This document shows positions 53,314 through 63,600 of a stretch of DNA of 64,000 nt, in pieces. The notes beneath the pieces were generated by a model, which saw only the letters and a list, made by a program, of their open reading frames with translations, was not told where the DNA came from and did no database searches. Source of the DNA: MFD09286-c1 sp963701015 (GTDB lineage Bacteria; Bacteroidota; Bacteroidia; Bacteroidales; DTGW01); contig OY969556.1 of the NCBI GenBank assembly GCA_963701015.1, forward strand, positions 3,596,001 to 3,660,000. The letters run 5' to 3'. Numbering within the stretch: position 1 is the first letter of the stretch; every line of letters begins with the position of its first letter. A program made the translations under genes and the position numbers.

Positions 53314-54319
53314 TTAGCTTTTCAATGGTTTCATTTCCCTGAAATATTTCATAAACTGAACCCTTTCAAAAGCTGCGGCATTATTCGATTGTGCCTGGCT
53401 TAATTTTCCCTTAAAATCATTAATTGTTTTAAATTCCTTATCGGTCCATCCATTCCGTAAGGTCTTTCAACATGGTTGCGATTGCAATTGGCCCTTGTTT
53501 ATAAATTGCTGAAGTAACCTGCACAGCATCAGCTCCGGCAAGTAATTGTTTAATCACAGCTTTTCCATCGTGAATGCCGGTTGAAGCAGCTAAACTACAT
53601 TTTACACGTTGTGCCATAATAGCAATCCAACGTAACGAAATACCAATATCACCGGGAGAACTTAGCACAAAACCAGTAGTAGTTTCCAAAGTTTCTATGT
53701 CGAAATCGGGAGAATAAAATCGATTAAATAAAACTAACCCATTTATACCACTTTCCGATAATTTTTTTAGCATTGCACCTAAGTTTGAAAAGTAATAGCT
53801 GACCTTTACTGAAATTGGAATTTTTATGTTCTTTCTAACATCGTTAATAATATCAAAATACATTTTTTCGTTATCCGATGCAGAATGGTTTAAATCAGAG
53901 GGCAAAATAAATAAGTTTAGTTCAAGTGCATCGGCTCCTGCTGCTTCAATTCGTTTTGGGAAATAAGTCCATTGACCAACCGATAAACAATTGATACTAG
54001 CAAAAACCGGAATTTTTAATTCTTTTTTGGCATCTGAAATAAGTTGTAAATATTCATCAGGCGATTCTTTTGGGGCATCAAGGTATTCATAATAATCAAC
54101 AGTTTCGGGATACATGAACAAATCGGAATTCATTTTTGTGAAATTTGTTTCCAATTCCTGTAAAATTTCTTCCTCAAAAAGTGATTTTAAAACAACTGCC
54201 CCGGCTCCAAATTTTTCAATATTTCTTAAACTGTCAAGATTATCTGTAAGTCCACTGCTTCCAGCAATAATTGGATTTTTGAGCTTTAGCCCCAAATAAT
54301 TTGTACTTAAATCAGCCAT
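53314..54319 (-). CDS. Dihydroorotate dehydrogenase-like protein, frameshifted near the C-terminus
   Basis: A DHOD-like TIM-barrel flavoprotein of unknown substrate, of about 334 residues when repaired. N-terminus: LSTNYLGLKLKNPIIAGSSGLT; then FGAGAVVLKSLFEEEI, VFASINCLSVGQWTYF, AGADALELNLFILPSD, ISVKVSYYFSN, and the FMN-phosphate region AASTGIHDGKAVIKQLLAGADAVQV. The frame stops at 53438 after TEWMDR. One base over, the sequence continues KEFKTINDFKGKLSQAQSNN then AAAFERVQFMKYF to TAA at 53314, the family's usual C-terminus. An extra base at GG 53443-53444 or CC 53446-53447 explains it. Confidence 0.85.
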
Positions 54320-54430
54320 ATGATTTTTAAATTTAATTCAATATTATATAAAGATAACAATTTAACGCCATTCTGGTTTAGCTTTCAAAGAATTTTATAA
54401 TTTCGTGCTCTGTTGTTTTAACATTTATCA

Positions 54431-57085
54431 ATGATGAAAAATTTTATTCCGGTTATAATAATTATTACAATTGTTTTTTCGTGTAATACTCATAAAAATT
54501 TTGAAAATATTCCCGTTCAACTCACCTGCGAATCAGATACAAACACAATGGGTATTGAAATTCCTAATCCGGCTTTTGGATGGCAGTTATCTGATACTTC
54601 TAATGGAGTTGTCCAAGGTGCTTACCAGATATTAGTGGCTTCAAATGAAAACCTGTTAGACGAGCAAAAAGCTGATTTATGGAATTCGGGAAAAATTGTT
54701 TCAGGAAATTCTCAATTTGTTTTTTATTCCGGGAAACCTTTGGAACCCATGAAACAATATTTTTGGAAAGTTCAGGTTTGGGATACCACCGGAAAATTAT
54801 CAGGATACAGTAAACCAAGCTGGTTCGAAACAGGATTAATGAACAGCAAATGGAAAGCTTCCTGGATTAAACCTTCGGAAAATTTAAAAGAAAATTACTC
54901 AGTTTTATACAGACATGAATTTTCGACAAATAAAAAAATAAATAAAGCCACTGTATATGCATCTGGTGTTGGTTCATACGTTATATACATTAACGGAAAA
55001 CGATTAAGAACAGAACATTTGGCACCTGGTTATACAGTTTTTGATAAGCAAGTATTATATCAAATATACGATGCCACAAGTTATTTGAATGAAGCCGAAA
55101 ATGCCATAGGTTCTATTGTATCAAATTTTTGGAACAATCTTGAAAATTCGAACTTAGCTGCCAGTCTTCAGTTTATTATGCAAATGAAAATTGAATATAC
55201 CGATGGTAGTATATCATGGATTTGCACAGATAAATCATGGAAATCAGGCATCTCTCCGGTTGTTAAATGTGATTACGATAATGGCGAAATATTTAATGCA
55301 ACTTTATATTCCGAAAATTGGTGCAAACCAAAATTCAACGATAAAAAGTGGCTCCCAGTATCAATTTCAAAAAATAAAATAAAATTAACTCATTCCTTTT
55401 TAAAACCAATTGAGGTAATGGAGAATATCAGCCCTTTGAAAATTTTAAAAAAAGATGGGAATATATATCTATTTGATTTTGGTCAGGAAATGTGCGGATG
55501 GATTAGCCTTCAGGAAAAATTTAAAAAAGGAACTGAAATAAAAATCAAATATATTTCGGAAAATCAGATAAATACTATTAAAGATTTTGCTACTGATGAA
55601 TTTATATCAGATGGGAAACTGTCAATATGGGAACCTGAATTTGCCTATCATAAATTCCGTTATGTTGAAATTTCTGGTCTTGATTCAAAACCTTCAGAAA
55701 AAACAATAATTGCAAAATTGGCCTATCCCGCCATTAATGTTACCGGACAATTTTCATGTTCAAATAAATTTTTAAATAAAATAAATGAAGTTATTGAACA
55801 TACAGGCCGAAATAATTTAGCAACAATGTTAACTTCCCTTCCTGAAACTACGTCACGAACAGCATCCCCGGTAAATGCACAGGCTTATGCAGCTTATGCA
55901 TTATACCATTATAAAATGGGCATAGCTTTTGAAAAATATACAAATGATTTGAAAGATTTACAAGGAAAATCAGGTCGTTTGAACCTGCTTCAAAATAATG
56001 CAAAATGTACAAATTCTCCAGGTTGGGGTGAAGTAATTTTGGTTGTTCCCTGGAAAACCTATTTATTTACAGGCGATAGAAGAGTTTTAGAAATTAATTA
56101 TTTAGCTATGAAAGCTTGGCATAGTTCACAGCAACACGAAAGTGATGCACAATCACCTCCATATATGCATAATGTTGAAGGATTAGGTGATTTATTTGCA
56201 CTCGATAGTACATCTACAAAACCAATTGGTTCAGCATATTATTATTATGCTTCAACATTAATGAACAAAATTACGGATGCAATGGGCAATCCTGACGATG
56301 CAACTTCATATATGGAATTGGCTGGTTTTACGAAAGACCAATATAACCAAAGTTATTTAACTTATCATACATCGCGTTATTGGGCAAAAACCGAAACCGC
56401 TCATATAATACCTATGGCTGTTGGATTAACACCATTATCCTATGTTCAGAAAATAACCCGGTTCATTGCTTCTGATATTCATAAAAGAAATGACCATTCA
56501 TCCACTGGTGTGCTTTCTACCCAATTTTTATTGCCATTGCTCAGTGAAAACGATGAAAATGAACTTGCTTATAAATTAATTTCACAAACTACCAAACCTT
56601 CATTGGGGTATGAAGTTAAAAACGGTGCCACTGAAATTTGGGGATCGTGGGATAAGAATATTGACTCGCCCTACCAGCTCGCATTTGCTTCGGAAGGAGA
56701 ATGGTTGTATGCGTATTTAGTTGGTATCAATCCTGATGCAAAATATCCTGGATTCAAGCATAATATAATTCAACCAAATCCGGTTAAAGATTTGAAATGG
56801 GCCGAAGCTTCGATAAATACAGAATATGGACTTTTAAAAGTAAAATGGGAAAAATTAGCTGAAGTTTTAACTCTAAGCATAATAATCCCGGCTAATACAT
56901 CCTCAACAATATTGATTCCAGTTGAAAATTCAAAAACAGCTGATATTATTTTTAATAATTTTGAAATAGTGAAAAAAGGTAAAAAGACCAGTCAGTGTCC
57001 AAGTTACATAAAATTCAGGGGATTTAATGCAAAAATGGCAGTCTTTGAGGTTGGGAGCGGGAAATATAAATTTATTGCAAAATAA
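54431..57085 (+). CDS. GH78 alpha-L-rhamnosidase-like lipoprotein, catalytic residues lost
   Basis: An 884-residue lipoprotein (lipobox IVFSC, Cys about 18) with GH78 layout: an N-terminal fibronectin-like domain (about 28-135; PAFGWQLSDTSNGVVQGAYQILVAS), beta-sandwich domains (VYASGVGSYVIYINGKRL), the alpha/alpha barrel (about 440-770), and a C-terminal beta domain. The GH78 motif DCPQRxERxGWTGD, which holds the catalytic acid, reads SLPETTSRTASPVN (469-482). The WERW motif holding the base reads WGSW (737-740). Both catalytic carboxylates are therefore missing while the surrounding fold is well kept. It may bind rhamnose-containing glycan without cutting it. A CBM9-like T9SS protein follows 72 bases later. 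Confidence 0.83.
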   Translation: MMKNFIPVIIIITIVFSCNTHKNFENIPVQLTCESDTNTMGIEIPNPAFGWQLSDTSNGVVQGAYQILVASNENLLDEQKADLWNSGKIVSGNSQFVFYSGKPLEPMKQYFWKVQVWDTTGKLSGYSKPSWFETGLMNSKWKASWIKPSENLKENYSVLYRHEFSTNKKINKATVYASGVGSYVIYINGKRLRTEHLAPGYTVFDKQVLYQIYDATSYLNEAENAIGSIVSNFWNNLENSNLAASLQFIMQMKIEYTDGSISWICTDKSWKSGISPVVKCDYDNGEIFNATLYSENWCKPKFNDKKWLPVSISKNKIKLTHSFLKPIEVMENISPLKILKKDGNIYLFDFGQEMCGWISLQEKFKKGTEIKIKYISENQINTIKDFATDEFISDGKLSIWEPEFAYHKFRYVEISGLDSKPSEKTIIAKLAYPAINVTGQFSCSNKFLNKINEVIEHTGRNNLATMLTSLPETTSRTASPVNAQAYAAYALYHYKMGIAFEKYTNDLKDLQGKSGRLNLLQNNAKCTNSPGWGEVILVVPWKTYLFTGDRRVLEINYLAMKAWHSSQQHESDAQSPPYMHNVEGLGDLFALDSTSTKPIGSAYYYYASTLMNKITDAMGNPDDATSYMELAGFTKDQYNQSYLTYHTSRYWAKTETAHIIPMAVGLTPLSYVQKITRFIASDIHKRNDHSSTGVLSTQFLLPLLSENDENELAYKLISQTTKPSLGYEVKNGATEIWGSWDKNIDSPYQLAFASEGEWLYAYLVGINPDAKYPGFKHNIIQPNPVKDLKWAEASINTEYGLLKVKWEKLAEVLTLSIIIPANTSSTILIPVENSKTADIIFNNFEIVKKGKKTSQCPSYIKFRGFNAKMAVFEVGSGKYKFIAK

Positions 57086-57118
57086 CATCTGATTAACTCA
57101 ATATTATTTTTAGAAAAT

Positions 57119-57126
57119 TAACTTTG
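57119..57126 (+). promoter_or_regulatory. Candidate -7 element for the CBM9-like gene
   Basis: TAACTTTG matches TAnnTTTG, 31 bases before the start at 57158. The -33 element is not seen. Confidence 0.35.
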
Positions 57127-57157
57127 TAACTATATATTTTTTATAAAAAATCATGCA

Positions 57158-58210
57158 ATGTTTAAAAGATCTATTTCTATAATTATTATAATTATTACTT
57201 TGTTCGTCCATGCATTTGGTACAAATAATGTTCCTGAACCAGCTTATCACGCTAAAAAAGCTTTAACACCTCCTGTAATTGATGGTTTGCCAAACGATTT
57301 GTGTTGGACTTTGGTAGATTGGGCTCCAATTGATCAGGTTTGGCTTGGCAGTGCAACAACTGCGGATGATTTCACTGGTTCATTTAAAGTAGTTTGGACA
57401 CAGGACAGGCTTTATGTATTAATGAAATTTACGCGGGAAATGATAAACGACCATTATCCATCAAATAATATGGGTGATATTTATGATTATGATTGTGCCG
57501 AAATTTTTATAGATGAAGATCATTCCGGAGGTTTATATTCACTCCAAAACACTTCAAACTGTTTCAATGCATTTGGATATCATATGACAATCCGTGATAG
57601 TGTTTATGATTTTGGGAATAAAGCCCAGGGTTGGTATTGCTATAACCAGGATATTAAGCTTGCAGTAGATAGCAGCGCTGGAAATCATACTTATTATTGG
57701 GAAGTTGAAATGAAATTGTTTGCAAATAATTATGTTTATTTGGGAAATAACACTCCCGTTACATTAACTGCCGGTAAAACTATGGGCTTCTCTACTGCTT
57801 ATAATATTAATGATGGCGGTACTACACGCAAAGCAATGTTTGGTTCGCATTATATTTCCGGATCGGATAAAAATATCAGCTATTATAATGCTTCTGCATT
57901 AGGAGTATTAATTTTAGACGGCGATTCTGTTTCAACCTCTAATATTAATACAAGTTCAGTTGGTAATTTTAGTTGCTATCCAAATCCGGTAAAAGGAATT
58001 TTACATATTAATTTAACAGGAATATCAACCGGGCAAACTAATATTCAGTTATATGATATAACAGGCAAAAATATTAAGTCAACCGAAATCGAAAATAAAG
58101 GTTCAATATTAAATTATAATTTGAATTTATCGTCACTTCAACAAGGAATATATTTTATTCGATTAACCAATGACCAACAGAATTATATACAAAAATTAAT
58201 TGTACAATAA
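57158..58210 (+). CDS. CBM9-like carbohydrate-binding protein with T9SS sorting domain
   Basis: A 350-residue secreted protein: signal peptide (about 1-20), then a family-9-like carbohydrate-binding domain (about 25-255) with the typical ALTPPVIDGLPNDLCWTLVDW, VVWTQDRLYVLMKF, DCAEIFIDEDHSGG and YYWEVEMKLF. It ends in a type A T9SS C-terminal domain (about 270-350; FSCYPNPVKGILHINL, IYFIRLTN, QKLIVQ), so it is exported through the type IX system and probably held on the cell surface. It follows the GH78-like gene, which suggests both handle the same glycan. Confidence 0.88.
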   Translation: MFKRSISIIIIIITLFVHAFGTNNVPEPAYHAKKALTPPVIDGLPNDLCWTLVDWAPIDQVWLGSATTADDFTGSFKVVWTQDRLYVLMKFTREMINDHYPSNNMGDIYDYDCAEIFIDEDHSGGLYSLQNTSNCFNAFGYHMTIRDSVYDFGNKAQGWYCYNQDIKLAVDSSAGNHTYYWEVEMKLFANNYVYLGNNTPVTLTAGKTMGFSTAYNINDGGTTRKAMFGSHYISGSDKNISYYNASALGVLILDGDSVSTSNINTSSVGNFSCYPNPVKGILHINLTGISTGQTNIQLYDITGKNIKSTEIENKGSILNYNLNLSSLQQGIYFIRLTNDQQNYIQKLIVQ

Positions 58211-58218
58211 CAAATTGG

Positions 58219-58776
58219 TTATAACCATGAAATTATAAATTCTGTAATATTTTGATTTTTAGCTAATGATTTAGTTATTTCAACTTTTACACTTTTGCAA
58301 CCCGATTTTTCGAGAGCCCTTTCCATCCAGCCTGCAATATTATGCTCAACAATTTCTTCAGGTTCAGGAAATTTTGTGATATGTAAAACCAAACCATTTT
58401 TTGAAGCATTTAAAACAACAATTTCTGAGGGTTGAAAATAAGTAGTAAAAACCCTTCCGGCACGTTCCATAATATATTTTGGAGAACCTAACTGGATAAA
58501 AAATTTATAAACGCCGGTCAAAGCCAAATCAGCACTAAAACGACCCATTGTACGCGCTGTTTGAATATCATCACCATTATAAAACACTTTACTTATGGTT
58601 TTCATTGGGATAACCAAACTATCCTGAATTGGATACCAATTATTTGTAAATATTAAGCCGCCCATTATTTTTTTTGAACTTTCCGGTAAAGCATCCAACC
58701 ATTCTTTGTATTTTAGAGGGAATTGTTTTTGAACAAATTCAGGAATTGATTTTACTGCAGTACCTTTAATTTCCAT
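58219..58776 (-). CDS. Conserved protein, tandem paralogue A (DUF2378-like)
   Basis: A 185-residue cytoplasmic protein without a signal peptide. Motifs: MEIKGTAVKSIPEFV at the start, NNWYPIQDSLVIPMKTI, a GRFSADLALTGVYKFFI helix, then AGRVFTTYFQPSE and LHITKFPEPEEIVEHNIAGWMERALEKSGCK. The order of a KG start, WYP, GR(F/Y)SA and a helical C-terminus recalls the DUF2378/TIGR02265 family best known in myxobacteria; I am not sure of this. It is about 70 percent identical by eye to the next gene upstream (58854-59417). The function is unknown. Confidence 0.6.
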   Translation of the reverse strand: MEIKGTAVKSIPEFVQKQFPLKYKEWLDALPESSKKIMGGLIFTNNWYPIQDSLVIPMKTISKVFYNGDDIQTARTMGRFSADLALTGVYKFFIQLGSPKYIMERAGRVFTTYFQPSEIVVLNASKNGLVLHITKFPEPEEIVEHNIAGWMERALEKSGCKSVKVEITKSLAKNQNITEFIISWL

Positions 58777-58853
58777 AATTACAAATGCTTTAAATTTGAA
58801 ATTCTTTGAAAATTAAAATTACAACATAAAAGTATAAATGCGCATAAACTTTA

Positions 58854-59417
58854 TTACACATTTATCCATGAAATTATAAATTCAGTAATATTATCACTTT
58901 TTGCAAGTGATTTTGTAATTTCAATTTTTATATTCTTACAACCTGATTTTTCAAGAGCAAGTTCCATCCAACCGGCAATATCATATTCAATAATTTTATC
59001 GGGTTCAGGAAATTTAGTAATATGAAATATCAGGCCGTTTTTTGAAACATTTAAAACTGCTACCTCTGAAGGTTGAAAATAAGTTGTAAAAACCCTTCCA
59101 GCCCTTTCAATAATATATCGGGGGGAACCAAATTGGATGAAAAATTTATATATTCCTGATAAAGCCGATTCGGCATGAAACCTACCCATCAATTTTGCTG
59201 TCTTTTCATCATCGCCAGAATAATAAACTTTGCTAATTGTTTTCATAGGAATTACCAACCCATCATTTAATTGATACCAATTGTTGGAAAAAATTACTCC
59301 CTTGAAAAGTTTTCGAGAAATTTCAGGAAGTTCCTCCAACCATTCATTTTGCCGGATTGGGAAATTTTTTTGTACAAATTCAGGTATAGATTTTAATGCA
59401 ATCCCTTTAATTTCCAT
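58854..59417 (-). CDS. Conserved protein, tandem paralogue B (DUF2378-like)
   Basis: A 187-residue paralogue of the downstream gene, about 70 percent identical by eye and with no internal gap. The conserved blocks (NNWY, LVIPMKTISKV, GRF, YKFFIQ, ERAGRVFTTYFQPSE, HITKFPEPDKI, ITEFIISW) are the same in both copies, while helix surfaces differ. The pair arose by a tandem duplication, with a 77-base gap between copies. Both copies keep full frames, so both are probably used. The function is unknown. Confidence 0.6.
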   Translation of the reverse strand: MEIKGIALKSIPEFVQKNFPIRQNEWLEELPEISRKLFKGVIFSNNWYQLNDGLVIPMKTISKVYYSGDDEKTAKLMGRFHAESALSGIYKFFIQFGSPRYIIERAGRVFTTYFQPSEVAVLNVSKNGLIFHITKFPEPDKIIEYDIAGWMELALEKSGCKNIKIEITKSLAKSDNITEFIISWINV

Positions 59418-59632
59418 GCGTGTGTTTATTCAAATTTATTTTCCATAAAATTAAATTGTAATGCAACTTTAATCAAGTTTTTAATTTGAAAAATTAAACT
59501 TATTTAACAACAATTTGTTTTATTGCAAACTAAATTCCACGAAAACAAGGATTCAATTCTCATTTGTCATTTGGTAATTTTACAATAAAGATTAGCAACT
59601 CTTAATATCCAAAATTTAAAATTATTAAAATT

Positions 59633-60670
59633 ATGAAAAAATTACTTTTTACCCTCGTTACTTGCATTGGTTTGTTTACAACAATAAATGCAAAAGTTTA
59701 CACTGTTAGCAATAACTCTAATGCGCCTGCACAATATAGCGATATTACTCCCGCTATAACTGCAGCATCTTCTGGTGATACAATTTATATCCAAGGCTCT
59801 CCAAATACTTACAGTACTACAACTTATATTGTAAATAAAAAACTCACTTTAATAGGAGCTGGATATGATGTTAACAATACTGATTTTAAATATACTACGA
59901 ATATTAATTATCTCAATTTTGATTCTGCAGCAATCGTTTCTGCTGGCGGAGTTAGTGGCGCAAAATTAATAGGTTTAAATTTATATAGTATTAGTTTTGG
60001 CACAAACCATGTTAATAATGTTACCATTGACAGATGTTATGTACAATCTATTACAGTGGGTGGCAATAACTGGATTATTAAAGACAGTTATATTACTTCT
60101 ACGATAAGTGGATATTATGTTGCCACTAACTTAACCGTAACCAATAATATTTTTGTAGGTGGGTATTTAGTTAATATGAACTTAAATTCAATTTATGTAA
60201 CGAATAATCTTTTTCTTAATAATTCAAATTATGATTTAACTTCTTCAAGCCTTGCAAATGTTAACAATAACATATTTTATAATAATACTGCAGGTAAATG
60301 TGCAACTTGTTTGTATAATAACAATATAGCTTACTATACCTCTGCAGTTTCATTTCCTGGTAGTGGTACTGGAAACTATGTTCAAAGTGACCCTTTGTTT
60401 GTGGTTTCTTCGCCAGCACTTCCTATCCCTGGAACAAGTATTGCATATGCATCTATTAAAAGTTATAATTGGACCTTGCAACCTTCTTCAGTAGGTCATT
60501 TACACAGCGGTGATGGAACTGACTGTGGTATTTATGGAGGGCTATATCCATGGTCAAATTTTACAGGTCAGTCAAATATTCCTTTAGTACAATCTTTTAT
60601 AATTCAAAATCCTGTTGTTCAATCGAATGGCACATTAAATATTACTGTTAAGGCAAAGAAAATGCAATAA
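59633..60670 (+). CDS. Secreted right-handed beta-helix protein
   Basis: A 345-residue secreted protein with a signal peptide (about 1-20, ending INAK), then YTVSNNSNAPAQYSDITPAI and AASSGDTIYIQGSPNTY, the usual entry into a parallel beta-helix (pectate-lyase-like or nosD-like). Rungs follow with Asn ladders (TNNIFVGG, VTNNLFLNNSN, NVNNNIFYNN). The C-terminal section (LVQSFIIQNPVVQSNGTLNITVKAKK) is a short beta-domain often seen at the end of such Bacteroidota proteins. I see no T9SS tail of the usual kind. No catalytic residues are evident. It lies 23 bases before the large PKD protein. Confidence 0.75.
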   Translation: MKKLLFTLVTCIGLFTTINAKVYTVSNNSNAPAQYSDITPAITAASSGDTIYIQGSPNTYSTTTYIVNKKLTLIGAGYDVNNTDFKYTTNINYLNFDSAAIVSAGGVSGAKLIGLNLYSISFGTNHVNNVTIDRCYVQSITVGGNNWIIKDSYITSTISGYYVATNLTVTNNIFVGGYLVNMNLNSIYVTNNLFLNNSNYDLTSSSLANVNNNIFYNNTAGKCATCLYNNNIAYYTSAVSFPGSGTGNYVQSDPLFVVSSPALPIPGTSIAYASIKSYNWTLQPSSVGHLHSGDGTDCGIYGGLYPWSNFTGQSNIPLVQSFIIQNPVVQSNGTLNITVKAKKMQ

Positions 60671-60693
60671 TATAACCCCAAATAACTAAAAAT

Positions 60694-63600
60694 ATGAAAA
60701 AAATTGTAAGGCTAAGAACCTATATATTGTTCGCCTTGCTGGGGTTATCGACATATTCTTTGGCGCAAACTTCAATAATGCATGCTGAATATTTTTTTGA
60801 CACTGATCCTGGAGTTGGAAAAGGAACAGCATTAACAATTACGCCAAACGATAGTATAAATTTAAATAAAAGTATAACCCTATCAGGTCTTAGCATTGGC
60901 CCTCACGAAATTTTTATTCGGTTTCAGAATAGTGGAAATTCCTGGAGCCTTTCTGAATCGCGATGGTTTAATGTAGTTGCAACACCAACATTCCCTTCGT
61001 ATCAAATTACCGGAGGTGAATATTTCTTTGATACTGATCCTGGCGTTGGAAAAGGAACTCCTATCGTCACAGGCACTTTAGATTCAGTATCAATCAATCC
61101 AAGTATTCCAATAACATCATTACCAGTAGGCCCGCACAATTTATTTTGCAGGTTTAAGAATTCTAATGGAACATGGGGTGATTTTGATACCAAATCATTC
61201 GTAGTAATGAGCATTTCAAATAGTACATCAGCTAAATTGAATTATGGTGAGTATTTTATTGATTCTGATCCAGGGATGGGTAAAGCCACACCAATTACCT
61301 TTGTAAAAACCGACTCTTTAAAATCTAATTTTGCAATTAATTTAGGCACTGGTTTAACAAATGGAGTACATAATATAACAATCCGTTTAAGAGATTCTAT
61401 TGGAAAATGGACTCTGGCTGAATCGAGGTTTTTCAATGTACTTCCAGCACCTGAAAAAACTGCTCCACTTGCTTCACTTGAATTCTTTTACGATAAGGAT
61501 CCAGGCGTAGGTAATGGTTTTGTGCTACAATCTTTAGGTAATAAGGATTCAATAAATATAAATGCCCAGGCTTTGGTAAATAGCAGTTTAACCAGTGGTT
61601 CCCATATAATAATGATAAGGGCAAAAGATTCAATTGGTCGCTATAGTATGGTTAATGCAAAACAATTTTACATTTGCTCGGTTTTCCCTGTTGCCAACTT
61701 TACTGCAACATATGTGAGTTTCGACAGCACAGTTAGCTTTACAAGCCAAACTACCGGAGCAGATGCTAATACTCAATATTATTGGGATTTTAATGGTGAT
61801 GGTGCAAATGATAATTCTTTCCAAAATCCTGATTATAAATATACAAATCCAGGAGTTTATAATGTAAGGTTAATTACAACAAATGGAGGCGTTTGCGGTG
61901 ATACCATTATTAAAAAAGTTATAGCAACAAATGATACCTGCCATTTAACTTCAGCATTTATTTTTCAACCGAAAGTAACTTCCAACGAAGTTGATTTTCA
62001 GGATCAATCATCTGGCAGTATTGGCTCGTATTACTGGGATTTTGGGGATGGATTTACTTCTACCCAGAAGAACCCTATCCATATTTATAAATTAGCCGGA
62101 AATTATCAGGTTAGTCTCGCCATTAAAAATGGAAGTAACTCATGTACCGACTTTTCTTCTAAGGTAATTACAGTGGGTACAAGTGGTTGCCAGGCATCGT
62201 TTACAGATATTGTAGATACTACAAAAGCCGCATTTACAAATAATTCTTTGGGTGGTAGTGATTTAAGGTACTTCTGGTTCTTTGGTGATGGAAGTTATTC
62301 ATTGGATGAAAACCCTTCGCATGTGTTCGCCAATAATGCTGAATACAATGTTTCTCTTACCATTTCGAAAGCTGATGGAACATGTAGCAGTCAAACAAAT
62401 AAATATATTCAAATTGGTCAGGTAAAATGTAATGCTTCATTCACCTATTTTGTCGATTCTACTTCCAATTTGGTATATTTTTCTGATCAAATAGTTGGCC
62501 CTTCAACAAATCTGTTCTGGTCATTTGGTGATGGTAAAAATTCGGTTCAAAATAATCCTACTCATGCTTATGCTCATCCGGGCTATTATACGGTTGGGTT
62601 AAATACTTTCAATGCAAATAATTATTGTATGGATTATTACGAACAAACAATTTTGGTTGGTAATGCTAACAATGATTGTGTAGCTGATTTCATTTACCAG
62701 GCTGATACAACTTCAGGCAAAGTCAATTTTTATGACGCTTCTAAAGGTGATATTATTGGATATATTTGGAATTTTGGTGATAGTTATGAACTAGCCCAAA
62801 AGAACCCACAATATACATATGCTCCGGCAGGATATAAAAATGTTTGCTTAACGGTTGTAAATAGTAATGCTATTACCAGCTTCAAATGTAAACCAGTTTA
62901 TTCTGGCCCAAATCCGATAAGGAATTGTAAAGCCGATTTTACTTATACTATTGATTCGGCAAGTAATCATGGATACTTTAATGACTTATCGGTTGGCTTA
63001 AGCCCAACAAGTAGTGACAATACTTGGAATTGGGATTTAGGAAATGGTATTAAAGCAACTACTCAAAACGGTGATATAACTTATGGTTCAAGTGGATATT
63101 ATATTGTGAGTTTACGTGTTTCAAATTCAATCACCGGATGTTCTTCAAAAGCCATTAAAATTGTTGGTATTGGTAATACAAACAGGCCAATTAAAGCTGG
63201 ATACGGATACGACGTAAAAACTTCGGGTACAAAAGCTGATGGTTATCCGGTTGATTTCACCGGAGCAGGAGTTGGTGACCATGCCAGGTTGCGCTGGGAC
63301 TTTGGTGATTCCACAAGTTCGAGTAATTCCGACACAACTACCCTTACTCCAACACATTATTTCACCTTACCTGGCACCTATAATGTTTGTCTTACAATTG
63401 AAAACCAATTGACCGGTGATTCAGATGTATACTGTGAAAATGTTTCTACAAAAGTTTCATGTACGAATGATATTACACCACCTACAGTATATTGTAAAAA
63501 CATAATTATTGGATTAAATGCTGCAGGTCAGGCTAATATAACACCGCAAATGGTTGATAGCTTAAGCTATGATAATTGTAGTAGTACTATAAAGTTGTCA

